From contig JAAVJQ010000009.1 of NCBI GenBank assembly GCA_012038135.1, forward strand, positions 1 to 64,000: a stretch of DNA of 64,000 bases, in the 5' to 3' direction. This document shows positions 27,114-36,870 of this stretch, piece by piece. The stretch comes from Salinimicrobium nanhaiense. Lineage in GTDB: Bacteria > Bacteroidota > Bacteroidia > Flavobacteriales > Flavobacteriaceae. The position numbers and the translations under genes are program-made. The notes beneath the pieces are model-generated. The model did not search any database and was not told where the DNA came from. It saw nothing but the letters and a program-made list of their open reading frames with translations. Every line of letters starts with the position of its first letter. Position 1 is the stretch's first letter.

Positions 27114-27665
27114 ATGAAAAGGAGCATTTCAGGAGTCACTATAGAATTGCGACAGGGAGATATCACCCGGCAGAAAGATTGCGAAGCAGTGGTCAATGCT
27201 GCTAACGCCCGCTTGGAAAACGGCGGCGGAGTGGCAGGAGCGATACATAAGGCTGCGGGTCCACAATTAGAAAAAGAAGCAGTGCCATTGGGACCTATAA
27301 GACCGGGAGAAGCAGTAATTACCGGGGCTTTTGAGCTGCCAAACAGATATGTGATCCACTGCCTGGGACCTGTCTACGGGAAAGATAAACCCGAAGCGGA
27401 ATTATTGGCAAACTGTTATTCGAATGCCCTTGATCTTGCTGAACAGCATCGGCTTTCCACTATTGCTTTTCCTGCCATTTCCACCGGTATATTTGGATAC
27501 CCCATAGAAGAAGCTGCCAGGGTTGCTATTACAACCATCATTGGAAAGATCCCCGAAATAAGGCACCTTAGAATTATAGTTTTTGTACTCTACAGCAGCA
27601 AAGATCTTGAAGTACACAAAAAGATCCTCGAACAGATCCTTCAGGGAAAAGAGTATTTGGAATGA
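27114..27665 (+). CDS. Macrodomain protein (O-acetyl-ADP-ribose deacetylase type)
   Basis: 183 residues: ELRQGDITRQKDCEAVVNAA, then NARLENGGGVAGAIHKAAG, PGEAVITGAFELPNRYVIH and FPAISTGIFGYPIEEAA form the ADP-ribose pocket of MacroD/YmdB-like proteins. The conserved Asn (VNAAN) and the GGGVAGAI loop indicate an active hydrolase removing ADP-ribose or acetyl groups. Divergent from the SDR gene; no associated ADP-ribosyltransferase or sirtuin is next to it. Confidence 0.93.
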   Translation: MKRSISGVTIELRQGDITRQKDCEAVVNAANARLENGGGVAGAIHKAAGPQLEKEAVPLGPIRPGEAVITGAFELPNRYVIHCLGPVYGKDKPEAELLANCYSNALDLAEQHRLSTIAFPAISTGIFGYPIEEAARVAITTIIGKIPEIRHLRIIVFVLYSSKDLEVHKKILEQILQGKEYLE

Positions 27666-27744
27666 TATGGTTCCCTGTTACCCGTTGCCAGTTTCAATTG
27701 GTGGAAATGGACATTATACCTTCATCCTTAAACCTTATTACTTC

Positions 27745-28740
27745 CTAAACCTTCACAATCATTTTCCCGACATTTCTGCCTTCAAAAAGTCCAATAAAAG
27801 CTTCAGGAAGTTTTTCAAAGCCATCTACAATGGTTTCATCATATTCCAGATTATCTTCCTGTAACCAGGCAGAAAGTTGCTGTAGTGATCTTCCGAAGTC
27901 TTTTACGTGATCCCTTACCAGGAAACCCTGCATCAAAGCAGTATTTTTTATAAGAAGACCTTCCGGCCGCGGACCTGTAGGTATTTCGGTTTCATTATAA
28001 AGAGAAATAGCACCACAGTTAATAATACGGGCATCTTTATTTATATTCTGTAGAACAGCATCAAGGATCTCTCCTCCTACATTATCAAAATATACATCCA
28101 CACCATCTGTACAAATTTCTCTGATAGCCTGAGCCATATCATCGGTTTTGTTGTAATTGATCCCTCTGTCAAATCCGAATTTATTTTCGATATGGTCCAC
28201 TTTCTCATCACTACCGGCTATTCCAACAACCATACATCCTTTGATCTTGCCAATTTGTCCCACAATACTTCCCACTGCCCCGGCAGCTCCTGAAACCACG
28301 AGCGTCTCTCCTGCCCTTAGTTTACCAATCTTTTCCAGCCCCAGGTAAGCAGTAAGTCCCGTTAATCCCAGCACTCCTAAAAAAGCAGGTAATGGCGCCA
28401 GGTCCCGATCCACTCTATTTAATCCCGTACCGTTGGAAATTTGTAATTCTTTCCATTTTAGCATTCCGGAGACAAATTCCCCTTTTTGGAAGTTGTGATT
28501 ATTGGATTCCAAAACTTCTGCCACTACCATGGACTCCACCGGTTGGTTCAAGTCAAAGGGTGGGATGTAGGATTTTTCATTTCGCATTCTTCCGCGGAGG
28601 TATGGATCTACAGAGATATAAAGAGATTTGAGAAGCAGCTCACCTTCTTTTGGTTTCGGATCTTCTTCCGCAAGGAGTTCAAAATCAGATTTTGACGGCT
28701 TTCCTGCAGGACGATTTTTTAAAAGTATGGTTCTTGACAT
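27745..28740 (-). CDS. NADP-dependent medium-chain reductase (zinc-independent)
   Basis: 331 residues of the prostaglandin-reductase/curcumin-reductase-like group: SLYISVDPYLRGRM, LTGLTAYLGLEKIG, the nucleotide motif VVSGAAGAVGSIVGQIGK and VDVYFDNVGGEILD. No zinc-binding Cys set. Likely reduces alpha,beta-unsaturated carbonyls. Confidence 0.92.
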   Translation of the reverse strand: MSRTILLKNRPAGKPSKSDFELLAEEDPKPKEGELLLKSLYISVDPYLRGRMRNEKSYIPPFDLNQPVESMVVAEVLESNNHNFQKGEFVSGMLKWKELQISNGTGLNRVDRDLAPLPAFLGVLGLTGLTAYLGLEKIGKLRAGETLVVSGAAGAVGSIVGQIGKIKGCMVVGIAGSDEKVDHIENKFGFDRGINYNKTDDMAQAIREICTDGVDVYFDNVGGEILDAVLQNINKDARIINCGAISLYNETEIPTGPRPEGLLIKNTALMQGFLVRDHVKDFGRSLQQLSAWLQEDNLEYDETIVDGFEKLPEAFIGLFEGRNVGKMIVKV

Positions 28741-28811
28741 AACTGGTTTTGGTTTCCCTTAAGTTACACCTTCCGAAGAAATTCTGCAAACGGTTTTCGG
28801 TAAAGCAAAGA

Positions 28812-28842
28812 CAAAAAAAAACCTCCTTAGTTGCCTAAGGAG
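28812..28842 (-). terminator. Terminator of rpsA
   Basis: An 8-bp stem CTCCTTAG/CTAAGGAG with a 4-base loop is followed on the minus strand by a long T run. It lies 28 bases after the rpsA stop. Confidence 0.9.
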
Positions 28843-28869
28843 ATTTTCATATTCAAAAGAATGTTGGAA

Positions 28870-30729
28870 TTATGATTTTCCTTCCATTCTGTCTTTAAGA
28901 GCCTGAAGCTCGGCATTGACATCACCAATAGTGGTTTTGTCCTGTGCCTGTTGAGCTGCTGCTTTCTTTTGAGCCTGCTTAACGATCTGCTGCTCTTCTT
29001 CCTTGTGAACAGCAGTATGTGATGCTACCACTCTCTTGAATTCTTTGTTGAACTCAATGATCTGGAATTCTGCAGATTCTCCCTGCTTAAGTTTGCTTCC
29101 GTCTTCTTTTTCAAGGTGACGTTGCGGAACGAATGCAGTGATATCTTCATTAAAGTCAATAGTCGCACCTTTGTCAACGATCTCTGTAATTGCAGCTGTG
29201 TGAGTAGTTCCTACAGCGAATTCAGTTTCGTATTTATCCCAGGGGTTAGACTCAGTTTGTTTGTGACCTAAGCTAAGTTTACGTCCTTCAACATCAAGTT
29301 CAAGAACTACAACCTCAAGTTTATCACCTACGTTGGTGAATTCACTTGGATGCTTGATCTTCTTAGTCCATGAAAGGTCTGAGATATAGATAAGTCCGTC
29401 GATTCCTTCTTCCAGTTCTACGAACACTCCGAAGTTAGTGAAGTTACGAACAATACCTGTGTGTCTTGAACCTACAGGGTATTTAGAAGTGATATCGGTC
29501 CATGGATCTGGGGTCAATTGCTTGATACCAAGAGACATTTTTCTGTCTTCACGATCTAGAGTAAGGATCTGTGCCTCAACCTCATCTCCAACGTTCACGA
29601 AGTCCTGAGCTGAACGCAGGTGAGTACTCCATGACATTTCAGAAACGTGGATAAGCCCTTCAACACCTTCAGCAACTTCGATAAATGCACCGTAATCTGC
29701 GATCACAACTACTTTACCTTTTACTTTGTCACCAACTTTAAGGTTCTCGTCAAGTGCTTCCCATGGGTGTTTGCTAAGCTGCTTAAGACCTAACTGAATT
29801 CTTGTTTTAGCCTCATCAAAGTCAAGGATAACAACGTTCAGTTTTTGATCAAGTTCAACGATCTCATTTGGATGGTTGATTCTTGACCAGCTAAGATCTG
29901 TGATGTGGATAAGTCCATCAACACCTCCCAGGTCAACGAATACACCGTAAGAAGTGATGTTCTTAACAGTACCTTCAAGTACCTGACCTTTTTCAAGCTG
30001 CCCGATAATTTCTTTTTTCTGCTCTTCGATATCTGCTTCGATAAGCGCTTTGTGAGAAACAACAACGTTTTTAAATTCGTGGTTGATCTTCACCACTTTG
30101 AATTCCATTGTTTTTCCAACATATGCATCGTAATCCCTAATTGGTTTCACATCGATTTGGGAACCAGGAAGGAAAGCTTCAATTCCAAAAACGTCTACGA
30201 TCATACCACCTTTAGTACGGCATTTCACGTATCCATTCACGATAAGGCTTTCATCATGTGCTTTGTTCACACGATCCCATGCTTTGATTACACGAGCCTT
30301 ACGGTGAGAAAGGATCAACTGTCCTGTAGCATCTTCACGAACGTCGATCAATACTTCTACCTCATCTCCTACTTTAAGATCGGGGTTGTAACGGAACTCA
30401 TTAAGAGAAATTACACCTTCACTCTTGGCATTGATGTCGATGATCGCATCACGATCTGTAAGGTTGATCACTTTTCCGGTAACAACTTCATCATGTAAAG
30501 TGTCAACGAAATTTTCTGCTACAAGCTTCTCAAATTCTTCCAGCTTTTGATCGTCGATAGGATCAATTCCTTCTTCGTAGTTGTGCCAGTTGAATTCCTT
30601 TAAGAATTGGTCAGGATCTTGTTGCTGTACAGCCGCATCAGGTTGCGAATCGGTCGCCATACCTGCTACCGGTTGAATTTCAGCGTTTTCAGAACCCTGA
30701 ACTTCTTGATTTTTTGTTTCTTCAGCCAT
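28870..30729 (-). CDS. rpsA: 30S ribosomal protein S1
   Basis: 619 residues with six S1 RNA-binding repeats at about 55-125, 140-205, 225-295, 310-380, 395-467 and 482-552 (for example VKNITSYGVFVDLGGVDGLI, VIADYGAFIEVAEGVEGLIH). The N-terminal ~50 residues are a Gln/acid-rich extension common in Bacteroidota. S1 brings mRNA to the ribosome, which matters in a clade with weak Shine-Dalgarno use. Own promoter (30852-30882) and terminator make it monocistronic. Confidence 0.97.
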   Translation of the reverse strand: MAEETKNQEVQGSENAEIQPVAGMATDSQPDAAVQQQDPDQFLKEFNWHNYEEGIDPIDDQKLEEFEKLVAENFVDTLHDEVVTGKVINLTDRDAIIDINAKSEGVISLNEFRYNPDLKVGDEVEVLIDVREDATGQLILSHRKARVIKAWDRVNKAHDESLIVNGYVKCRTKGGMIVDVFGIEAFLPGSQIDVKPIRDYDAYVGKTMEFKVVKINHEFKNVVVSHKALIEADIEEQKKEIIGQLEKGQVLEGTVKNITSYGVFVDLGGVDGLIHITDLSWSRINHPNEIVELDQKLNVVILDFDEAKTRIQLGLKQLSKHPWEALDENLKVGDKVKGKVVVIADYGAFIEVAEGVEGLIHVSEMSWSTHLRSAQDFVNVGDEVEAQILTLDREDRKMSLGIKQLTPDPWTDITSKYPVGSRHTGIVRNFTNFGVFVELEEGIDGLIYISDLSWTKKIKHPSEFTNVGDKLEVVVLELDVEGRKLSLGHKQTESNPWDKYETEFAVGTTHTAAITEIVDKGATIDFNEDITAFVPQRHLEKEDGSKLKQGESAEFQIIEFNKEFKRVVASHTAVHKEEEQQIVKQAQKKAAAQQAQDKTTIGDVNAELQALKDRMEGKS

Positions 30730-30851
30730 TGCTGATAATTAATTTGTATCCTGTATTCTTCCGGAAGATGTTTACAATAAAAGAACACAGAAGCGTTTAT
30801 AATATTGATTCTCAACCCTTTTAGTCTTCCGACCTATTGCTAAAAGGAGCG

Positions 30852-30882
30852 CAAAAATACAACTATTTGTAACAATTTGCAA
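30852..30882 (-). promoter_or_regulatory. Promoter of rpsA
   Basis: On the minus strand TTG (30882-30880), 20 bases, then TATTTTTG (30859-30852), matching the Bacteroidota TTG/TAnnTTTG consensus. The leader of about 110 bases could hold S1 autoregulation, but no specific structure is identified. Confidence 0.7.
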
Positions 30883-31005
30883 TAATCAATTAACAATTAT
30901 CAGGAGGAATTTGGGATGAGGGGAAAAGGGGATTGGGAGACTGGGAGACGGGAGCCTTTAGGAGGAGACAAGCTACTCATGAAGCATTTCGTTATCTTAT
31001 CTATA

Positions 31006-31076
31006 TGTTGTCCCTACGGGACGTTTAGATGGTGGTGGTGCTTTTCTTCTACCGATATTTTGTGCCTACGGGACAG
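31006..31076. repeat. Intergenic repeat with paired GTCCCTACGGGAC hairpins
   Basis: GTCCCTACGGGAC and GTGCCTACGGGAC, about 55 bases apart, each form a 5-bp hairpin with a TAC loop. TCTTCTACCGATATTTTGT lies between them. The surrounding 30883-31160 carries low-complexity GGGAGAC and GGAATTTGGTGTTT words and no gene. Confidence 0.65.
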
Positions 31077-31160
31077 AGGTCTGGTTCATCTTCAAATCTT
31101 CAAATATTAATTTTGGAATTTGGTGTTTGTAAATTGGTACTTAATGATAATTGATCATTG

Positions 31161-31853
31161 CTATTTGTTAATTGCTTTGTTGTAAAGCTCCAGGATCTTT
31201 TCAAATTGACCGGCCAGGGTAAGGTGGGAATTGTCTATTTCTTTAGCGTCTTTAGCTTTTACCAGGGGAGAATCTTTTCTTGTGGTATCTAAAAGGTCTC
31301 TTTCCTCCACATTTTCCAGTACCTCTTCGAAAGTGACATTTTCACCTCTTTCCTTAAGTTCAATGAACCGGCGCTGCGCACGCTCGTCGGCACTGGCAGT
31401 CATGAATATTTTGAGTTCGGCGTCCGGAAAAACAACAGTACCTATATCCCGGCCGTCCATCACAATACCTTTGCCTTTACCCATTTCCTGTTGCTGTGCT
31501 ACAAGCATTTCACGGACTTCAGGAATTGCCGCAACTTTACTTACAAACTGGGAAACCTGCATCTGTCTTATCTCCTGCTCCACATTCTCGTCATTGAGAT
31601 ACATCTCGCCAAAACCTTTGTCGGGATTAAAAGTAAATTTTAGGGAAATGAGAGGCAGTTCAGCAATAAGAGCATGAGGATCAAAATGACCTTCAGCAAT
31701 AAATTCCTGCCTTAGCGCATATAGGGTAACGGCCCGATACATGGCTCCGGTATCTACATAAACATAACCCAGCTCCTTTGCCAGCTGCTTAGCTACAGTA
31801 CTTTTACCGGTTGATGAAAATCCGTCTATCGCTATGGTTATCCTTTTAGTCAT
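31161..31853 (-). CDS. cmk: Cytidylate kinase
   Basis: 230 residues from the ATG at 31853 (MTKRITIAIDGFSSTGKST); the frame continues 23 codons upstream but that would add an unusual leader. P-loop GFSSTGKST, VDTGAMYRAVTLYAL, IVMDGRDIGTVVFPDA and RKDSPL are the CMP-kinase hallmarks. It phosphorylates CMP/dCMP. A TATTTTTG -7-like box (minus strand, 31886-31879) precedes it. It lies 118 bases downstream of lon, past the lon terminator. Confidence 0.95.
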   Translation of the reverse strand: MTKRITIAIDGFSSTGKSTVAKQLAKELGYVYVDTGAMYRAVTLYALRQEFIAEGHFDPHALIAELPLISLKFTFNPDKGFGEMYLNDENVEQEIRQMQVSQFVSKVAAIPEVREMLVAQQQEMGKGKGIVMDGRDIGTVVFPDAELKIFMTASADERAQRRFIELKERGENVTFEEVLENVEERDLLDTTRKDSPLVKAKDAKEIDNSHLTLAGQFEKILELYNKAINK

Positions 31854-31923
31854 TAATATCTTTTCTGGTGTAGGAGTGCAAAAATAAGGAATCATGCTGC
31901 ACTTTACAGAACGTAAGTCCAAT

Positions 31924-31955
31924 AAAAAAACCCGGAAGGTCTTTCCGGGGTTTTT
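31924..31955 (-). terminator. Terminator of lon
   Basis: Stem CCCGGAA/TTCCGGG with a 5-base loop; the minus strand continues into a seven-T run. It separates lon from cmk. Confidence 0.88.
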
Positions 31956-31971
31956 ATATGTTATTCTAAAA

Positions 31972-34422
31972 TTAAAGTTTCTTCGGATTTTTCACTTTTT
32001 CATCCAGGATGGCCAGTTTAATGACTTCTCCCATTTCCTTAACATAGTGGAAGGTAAGACCTTTAAGGTATTCCTCCTTAATCTCTTCAATATCGCGTTT
32101 GTTCTCTTCACATAAAATGATCTCTTTTACATGGGCGCGTTTTGCAGCAAGGATCTTTTCTTTGATCCCTCCCACAGGCAACACTTTTCCACGCAGGGTG
32201 ATCTCACCGGTCATTGCGATATTTTTTTTCACCTTTCTTTGTGTGAAAAGAGAAACCAAAGAAGTCAACATTGTGATCCCGGCACTGGGGCCGTCTTTAG
32301 GTGTAGCCCCTTCGGGCACGTGAATGTGCACATTGTACTTCTCCATAATCTCGGGATCTATACCTAATTCTTCGGCATTACCTTTTATATATTCCAGAGC
32401 AATGGTGGCCGATTCTTTCATCACCTTCCCAAGGTTTCCCGTAATATTAAGAGAGCCCTTACCTTTTGAAAGTATAGATTCAATGAAGAGGATATCACCT
32501 CCCACCGAGGTCCAGGCAAGTCCTGTTACCACTCCGGCAGTTTCATTGTCCTCATATTTATCCCGTTCCATTTTCGGGCTTCCAAGCACTTCTAAAATAT
32601 CCGCTTCCTTGATCTTGATATTGTAATTTTCTTCCATCGCAATATTTTTGGCTGCATAACGCACCATTTTAGCGATTTGCTTCTCAAGACTACGTACTCC
32701 CGATTCCCGGGTATAACCTTCAACAATTTTCTCCAGCTGCTTCTTGCCTATTTTAAGATGCTCTTTGGTCAATCCATGCTCCTTTAATTGCTTCGGAAGC
32801 AAATGTTGCCTTGCGATCTCCACCTTTTCTTCGATGGTGTAGCCATTGACATTGATGATCTCCATCCTGTCTCTTAAGGCAGGTTGAATAGGACTAAGGT
32901 TATTGGCGGTAGCAATGAACATCACCTTTGATAGGTCGTAAGGCATTTCCAGGAAGTTGTCATGGAATTCACTGTTTTGCTCAGGATCAAGCACTTCCAG
33001 TAAAGCTGAAGAAGGGTCTCCCGAATGCCCGATGCTCAACTTATCGATCTCATCCAGCACAAACACAGGATTACTGGTGCCTGCTTTTTTTACGGACTGA
33101 ATGATCCTTCCGGGCATTGCCCCAATGTATGTTTTTCTGTGCCCTCTTATCTCGGCTTCATCTCTTAATCCACCAAGGGAAACTCTTACATACTCCCTTC
33201 CTAAAGCTTCGGCAATAGAACGACCAAGGCTGGTTTTACCCACTCCCGGAGGCCCGTAAAGACAAAGGATAGGAGACTTCATATCATTCCTGATCTTAAG
33301 TACAGCCAAATATTCAATGATACGTTCCTTCACATCTTCCAAACCATAATGATCACGATCCAGAATCCTCTGTGCACGTTTTAGATCGAATTTATCCTTG
33401 CTGAATTCATCCCATGGCAACTCCAGGAACAGGTCCAGGTAATTTCGCTGGATGGAATACTCGGCCACCTGCGGATTCATCCGCTGCATCTTGGCCAATT
33501 CCTTATCAAAATGTTCCCTGGTCTTCTCGTCCCACTTCTTCTTCTTGGCCCGGGCCCGCATCTCCTCTACTTCTCCTTCATGAGATACACCACCAAGTTC
33601 TTCCTGAATGGTCTTCATTTGCTGGTGTAAGAAATACTCCCGCTGTTGCTGACTCATATCGCTTTGTACCCTGCTCTGAATATCATTTTTGAGTTCCAGC
33701 TTATGATACTCCATATTCATGAATTGCAAGGTCGCAAGCGCACGATTCTTAAGATCATTTGTTTCCAGTAACTTCTGCTTTTCTTCAACAGAAAGGTTCA
33801 TGTTTGAAGACACGAAATTGATCAGGAAGGAAGGACTTTCAATGTTCTGAATTGCAAAAGAAGCTTCCGAAGGAATATTGGGACTGTTTTTGATAATCTG
33901 TAAAGACAGGTCTTTTATAGATTCAATAATAGCATTGAATTCATCATTATTCTTTGCGGGACGAGCTTCGGGCACCTCAATGATCTTAGCTTTCAAAAAT
34001 GGCTTTTCGGAGATCACTTCATGGATCTCAAAACGTTTTTTACCCTGTATGATCACGGTTGTATTTCCGTCAGGCATTTTTAACACCCTAAGGATACGTG
34101 CAACAACCCCAATCTTATTGATATCTTTTGCAGTAGGATTCTCTACTTTTTCATCCATTTGGGACACCACTCCAATCACCTTGCTTCCGTTATTGGCTTC
34201 ATTGATCAACTTGATAGAAGCATCACGCCCGGCGGTAATAGGAATAACTACCCCGGGGAATAAAACGGTATTCCGCAGAGGGAGGATAGGTAAAATTTCG
34301 GGTAAATCTTCCTTATTAATTTCTTCTTCATCTTCCGGCGTCATTAAGGGAATTAATTCTGCATCTTCATCGATCCCTTGAAATGACAGACTGTCAAGAT
34401 CTGTATATTTTGTTCTGCCCAT
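31972..34422 (-). CDS. lon: ATP-dependent protease Lon
   Basis: 816 residues. N-terminal substrate domain (LPILPLRNTVLFPGVVIP), AAA+ module with Walker A LYGPPGVGKTSLGRSIA and Walker B VFVLDEIDKL, and the C-terminal protease with the Ser/Lys dyad (PKDGPSAGITM; later GGIKEKILAAKRA). Cytosolic quality-control protease for damaged and regulatory proteins. Divergent from the sigma-factor operon. Confidence 0.97.
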   Translation of the reverse strand: MGRTKYTDLDSLSFQGIDEDAELIPLMTPEDEEEINKEDLPEILPILPLRNTVLFPGVVIPITAGRDASIKLINEANNGSKVIGVVSQMDEKVENPTAKDINKIGVVARILRVLKMPDGNTTVIIQGKKRFEIHEVISEKPFLKAKIIEVPEARPAKNNDEFNAIIESIKDLSLQIIKNSPNIPSEASFAIQNIESPSFLINFVSSNMNLSVEEKQKLLETNDLKNRALATLQFMNMEYHKLELKNDIQSRVQSDMSQQQREYFLHQQMKTIQEELGGVSHEGEVEEMRARAKKKKWDEKTREHFDKELAKMQRMNPQVAEYSIQRNYLDLFLELPWDEFSKDKFDLKRAQRILDRDHYGLEDVKERIIEYLAVLKIRNDMKSPILCLYGPPGVGKTSLGRSIAEALGREYVRVSLGGLRDEAEIRGHRKTYIGAMPGRIIQSVKKAGTSNPVFVLDEIDKLSIGHSGDPSSALLEVLDPEQNSEFHDNFLEMPYDLSKVMFIATANNLSPIQPALRDRMEIINVNGYTIEEKVEIARQHLLPKQLKEHGLTKEHLKIGKKQLEKIVEGYTRESGVRSLEKQIAKMVRYAAKNIAMEENYNIKIKEADILEVLGSPKMERDKYEDNETAGVVTGLAWTSVGGDILFIESILSKGKGSLNITGNLGKVMKESATIALEYIKGNAEELGIDPEIMEKYNVHIHVPEGATPKDGPSAGITMLTSLVSLFTQRKVKKNIAMTGEITLRGKVLPVGGIKEKILAAKRAHVKEIILCEENKRDIEEIKEEYLKGLTFHYVKEMGEVIKLAILDEKVKNPKKL

Positions 34423-34639
34423 ATCTAATTTTAAGTCAAACTGTCACTGCAGTTATTATATCTTTATATTTAAAGCTGCTTAACAGCTCCTATTTATACT
34501 GAAAATTAAGCAGTTAATGCTTAATCTACGTGCATTATTTCAATTGTTATGCCAACGTTCTCAAAAAAAATCAAATAAATTTTCTTCAAACTGTAACAAT
34601 TTGCCGTTCAGCTAATCTTTACTGTAAAGCATTAATATT

Positions 34640-35200
34640 TTGACACTAACCACCACACATATTGATGAGCTTTTGGAAAAATGCCGCAAAGGTGACGAGC
34701 GGGCCCAGATGAAAGTTTACAATAAGTACAGTAAGGCCATGTATAACGTTGCCTTTCGTATAGTAAAAGATTCGGCAGAAGCCGAAGACATCATGCAGGA
34801 GTGCTTTTTAAAGGCTTTTAAAAATCTTGATTCTTTTAAAGGCACCTCCACCTTCGGGGCATGGATTAAAAAGATCGTGGTAAACCAAAGTGTAAGCGTA
34901 TACAACAGGAATACCAAATACCACGAAGTACAGTACGACGACGAGTTTAAACATGCAGTTGAGGAAGACGGCGGAATAGCTTCCGAAGAAGAAGAGCAAA
35001 ATCCGAAAGTAAGAATGATCTTAAAGACCATGGAAACCTTAAAAGAAAATTATCGCGTGGCTTTGATCCTTCATTTAATTGAGGGTTATGATTATGAAGA
35101 AATATGTGAGATCCTGAATATTACCTACGCAAACTGCAGAACAACAATTTCAAGGGCTAAAGAAAGCCTGCGCACCAAATTACTGAGCTATGAAAACTGA
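34640..35200 (+). CDS. ECF-type RNA polymerase sigma factor
   Basis: 186 residues: region 2 ARNA polymerase-binding part (YNKYSKAMYNVAFRIVKDSA, EDIMQECFLKAFKNLDSF, TFGAWIKKIVVN) and region 4 (RVALILHLIEGYDYEEICEI, then CRTTISRAKESLRTKL). The only start near the conserved N-terminus is TTG at 34640; the frame is closed by a TAA just upstream. Its end overlaps the next gene by 11 bases, so the pair is translationally coupled. Confidence 0.9.
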   Translation: MTLTTTHIDELLEKCRKGDERAQMKVYNKYSKAMYNVAFRIVKDSAEAEDIMQECFLKAFKNLDSFKGTSTFGAWIKKIVVNQSVSVYNRNTKYHEVQYDDEFKHAVEEDGGIASEEEEQNPKVRMILKTMETLKENYRVALILHLIEGYDYEEICEILNITYANCRTTISRAKESLRTKLLSYEN

Positions 35201-35756
35201 TAACGATCTAAAAGACCTTTTTGACAGGCTGGATTTTGATATCGCAGAACCTTCAGCAGAGCATGAGGAACGGTTTCGCGAAAAACTGAGAAAGCAACAG
35301 CCTCAAAAAAGACGGACAAGCCACAATGGGTTGATCAACATGTGGATGCCGGGGCTTGCCATAGCAGCAAGTTTCCTCCTTGCATTCCTGCTGTTTCAGG
35401 GCAACTTTGCCAATCCCTTTTCACAACAACAGGAGCTGGCAAATGTTTCTCCGGAAATGAAACAAACCCAGGATTTTTATTCTTCAGTTATAAAAAAAGA
35501 ACTGGCAGCTCTTGAAGATGAAAAATCTCCGGAAACCGAAGTGGTAATTACCGATGCTCTCAAACAGCTGGAGATCCTGGCAAGTGACTATAAAAAACTG
35601 GAAAAGGATCTTGGAAAGAGCGGCCAGGATAAGCGGGTGATCTATGCGATGATCACCAATTTTCAAAAAAGAATTGAATTACTACAAACAGTATTAGAAA
35701 AAGTAGAGACTATAAACACCCTAAATAACACCAGTCATGAAAGCAATACTATATAA
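35190..35756 (+). CDS. Putative anti-sigma factor (single-pass membrane protein)
   Basis: 188 residues: an acidic cytosolic N-terminus (DLKDLFDRLDFDIAEPSAEHEERFREKL) of the length used by anti-sigma domains, one membrane helix (LAIAASFLLAFLLF, about 55-70) and a mostly helical outer part. The role is inferred from gene order and topology; no ZAS zinc motif is visible. It overlaps both neighbours. Confidence 0.65.
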   Translation: MKTDNDLKDLFDRLDFDIAEPSAEHEERFREKLRKQQPQKRRTSHNGLINMWMPGLAIAASFLLAFLLFQGNFANPFSQQQELANVSPEMKQTQDFYSSVIKKELAALEDEKSPETEVVITDALKQLEILASDYKKLEKDLGKSGQDKRVIYAMITNFQKRIELLQTVLEKVETINTLNNTSHESNTI

Positions 35757-36834
35757 AGCCCTTATCGTCTTTTTACTTGTGCCGGCAGTAGCCTGTGCCG
35801 AAGGGGAATTTAAAGGAAAACACACCAAGCAAAAACGTGTAAAAAAAGAATTCAGGGTCTCTGCCAATGACCTGCTAAGGATCGACAACAGCTATGGCAA
35901 TATCGATATGGTCACCTGGGATCAAAACCGGGTGGAGATCGAGGTGATCGTAAGGACCAATGGTAATGATGAAGAAAAGGTTGAAAAACGTCTGCAGGAG
36001 ATCGAGGTAGCCTTTAACCAAAGCGGCGGAGTGGTTTCGGCAAAGACCATCCTGGAAAAGAATTCCAATAATTCCTTCTGGGGCATGCTCTTTGGCGGAA
36101 GCAGCAGCAATGTTAACATGGAGATCAATTATCGGGTCAAAGCCCCGGTAACCAACAGAGTCGATCTTTCCAATGATTACGGCAGCATTAACCTTGATAA
36201 GCTTAAGGGAGACGCCAAGATCTCCTGCGATTACGGAAAGATCATGATCGGCGAGCTTCATGGAAATAATAATGAGCTGGATTTCGACTACACCCGAAAC
36301 AGTAGTATTGGCTACGTAAAACGTGCAAAGATCAACGCAGATTATTCTGAATTCACCATTGAAGATGCAGGCACCCTTGACATTAATGCAGATTATACAG
36401 ACTCAAACATCCTAAAGGTGGAAAACATAAGCTTCAACAATGATTATGGATCCTTAAAAGTAGAAAGACTAAAGAACATGAAAGGGGAAGGAGATTACCT
36501 GGGAATAAAACTGGGACTTGTATACGGTTCTCTGGATATAAATATGGATTACGGCTCCCTTAGCATTCAAAAGATCATGCCCAGCCTTAAAGAAATGAAT
36601 ATCAACAGTGATTACACCGGCATCAAGATAGGATACGACAGGGAGGCAGCCTTTGGTTTTGGAATAAATACCTCTTATGGCGGGGTTAAAGGAATTGACA
36701 ATTCTAACTTTACCGTCAATAAAAGAAACCAGAGCAGCGGTGACAATTATTATGCAGGTTATCACCTTTCAGAAAACACTGGGGGGCGCATAAGAATCAA
36801 TTCCAGTTACGGTAGCGTTACCTTTGTAGATTAA
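35737..36834 (+). CDS. Exported DUF4097-like beta-repeat protein
   Basis: 365 residues with a signal peptide (ALIVFLLVPAVACAEG). The mature protein is a ladder of short strands with a recurring Asp/Ser-Tyr-Gly/Ser/Thr step: IDNSYGNIDM, SNDYGSINL, SCDYGKIMI, NADYSEFTI, NADYTDSNI, NNDYGSLKV, NMDYGSLSI, NSDYTGIKI, NSSYGSVTF. This is a beta-helix-like stack of about nine to ten rungs. Its start lies inside the previous gene, so it belongs to the sigma-factor operon. Role unknown. Confidence 0.75.
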   Translation: MKAILYKALIVFLLVPAVACAEGEFKGKHTKQKRVKKEFRVSANDLLRIDNSYGNIDMVTWDQNRVEIEVIVRTNGNDEEKVEKRLQEIEVAFNQSGGVVSAKTILEKNSNNSFWGMLFGGSSSNVNMEINYRVKAPVTNRVDLSNDYGSINLDKLKGDAKISCDYGKIMIGELHGNNNELDFDYTRNSSIGYVKRAKINADYSEFTIEDAGTLDINADYTDSNILKVENISFNNDYGSLKVERLKNMKGEGDYLGIKLGLVYGSLDINMDYGSLSIQKIMPSLKEMNINSDYTGIKIGYDREAAFGFGINTSYGGVKGIDNSNFTVNKRNQSSGDNYYAGYHLSENTGGRIRINSSYGSVTFVD

Positions 36835-36870
36835 GTCTAAAAATCAATCATTCATTTAAAATAAAATATC

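Noticed and set aside
27114..27665. A toxin-antitoxin or NAD-defence system around the macrodomain gene
   Set aside because: Neighbours are an ordinary SDR and a medium-chain reductase on other transcription units; no ADP-ribosyltransferase or sirtuin is next to it.
29905..30498. A 197-codon open frame antisense to rpsA
   Set aside because: It lies wholly within the S1 gene on the other strand, has biased low-complexity content (many Phe, Asp, His) and no family resemblance; it is a shadow of the repetitive S1 codons.
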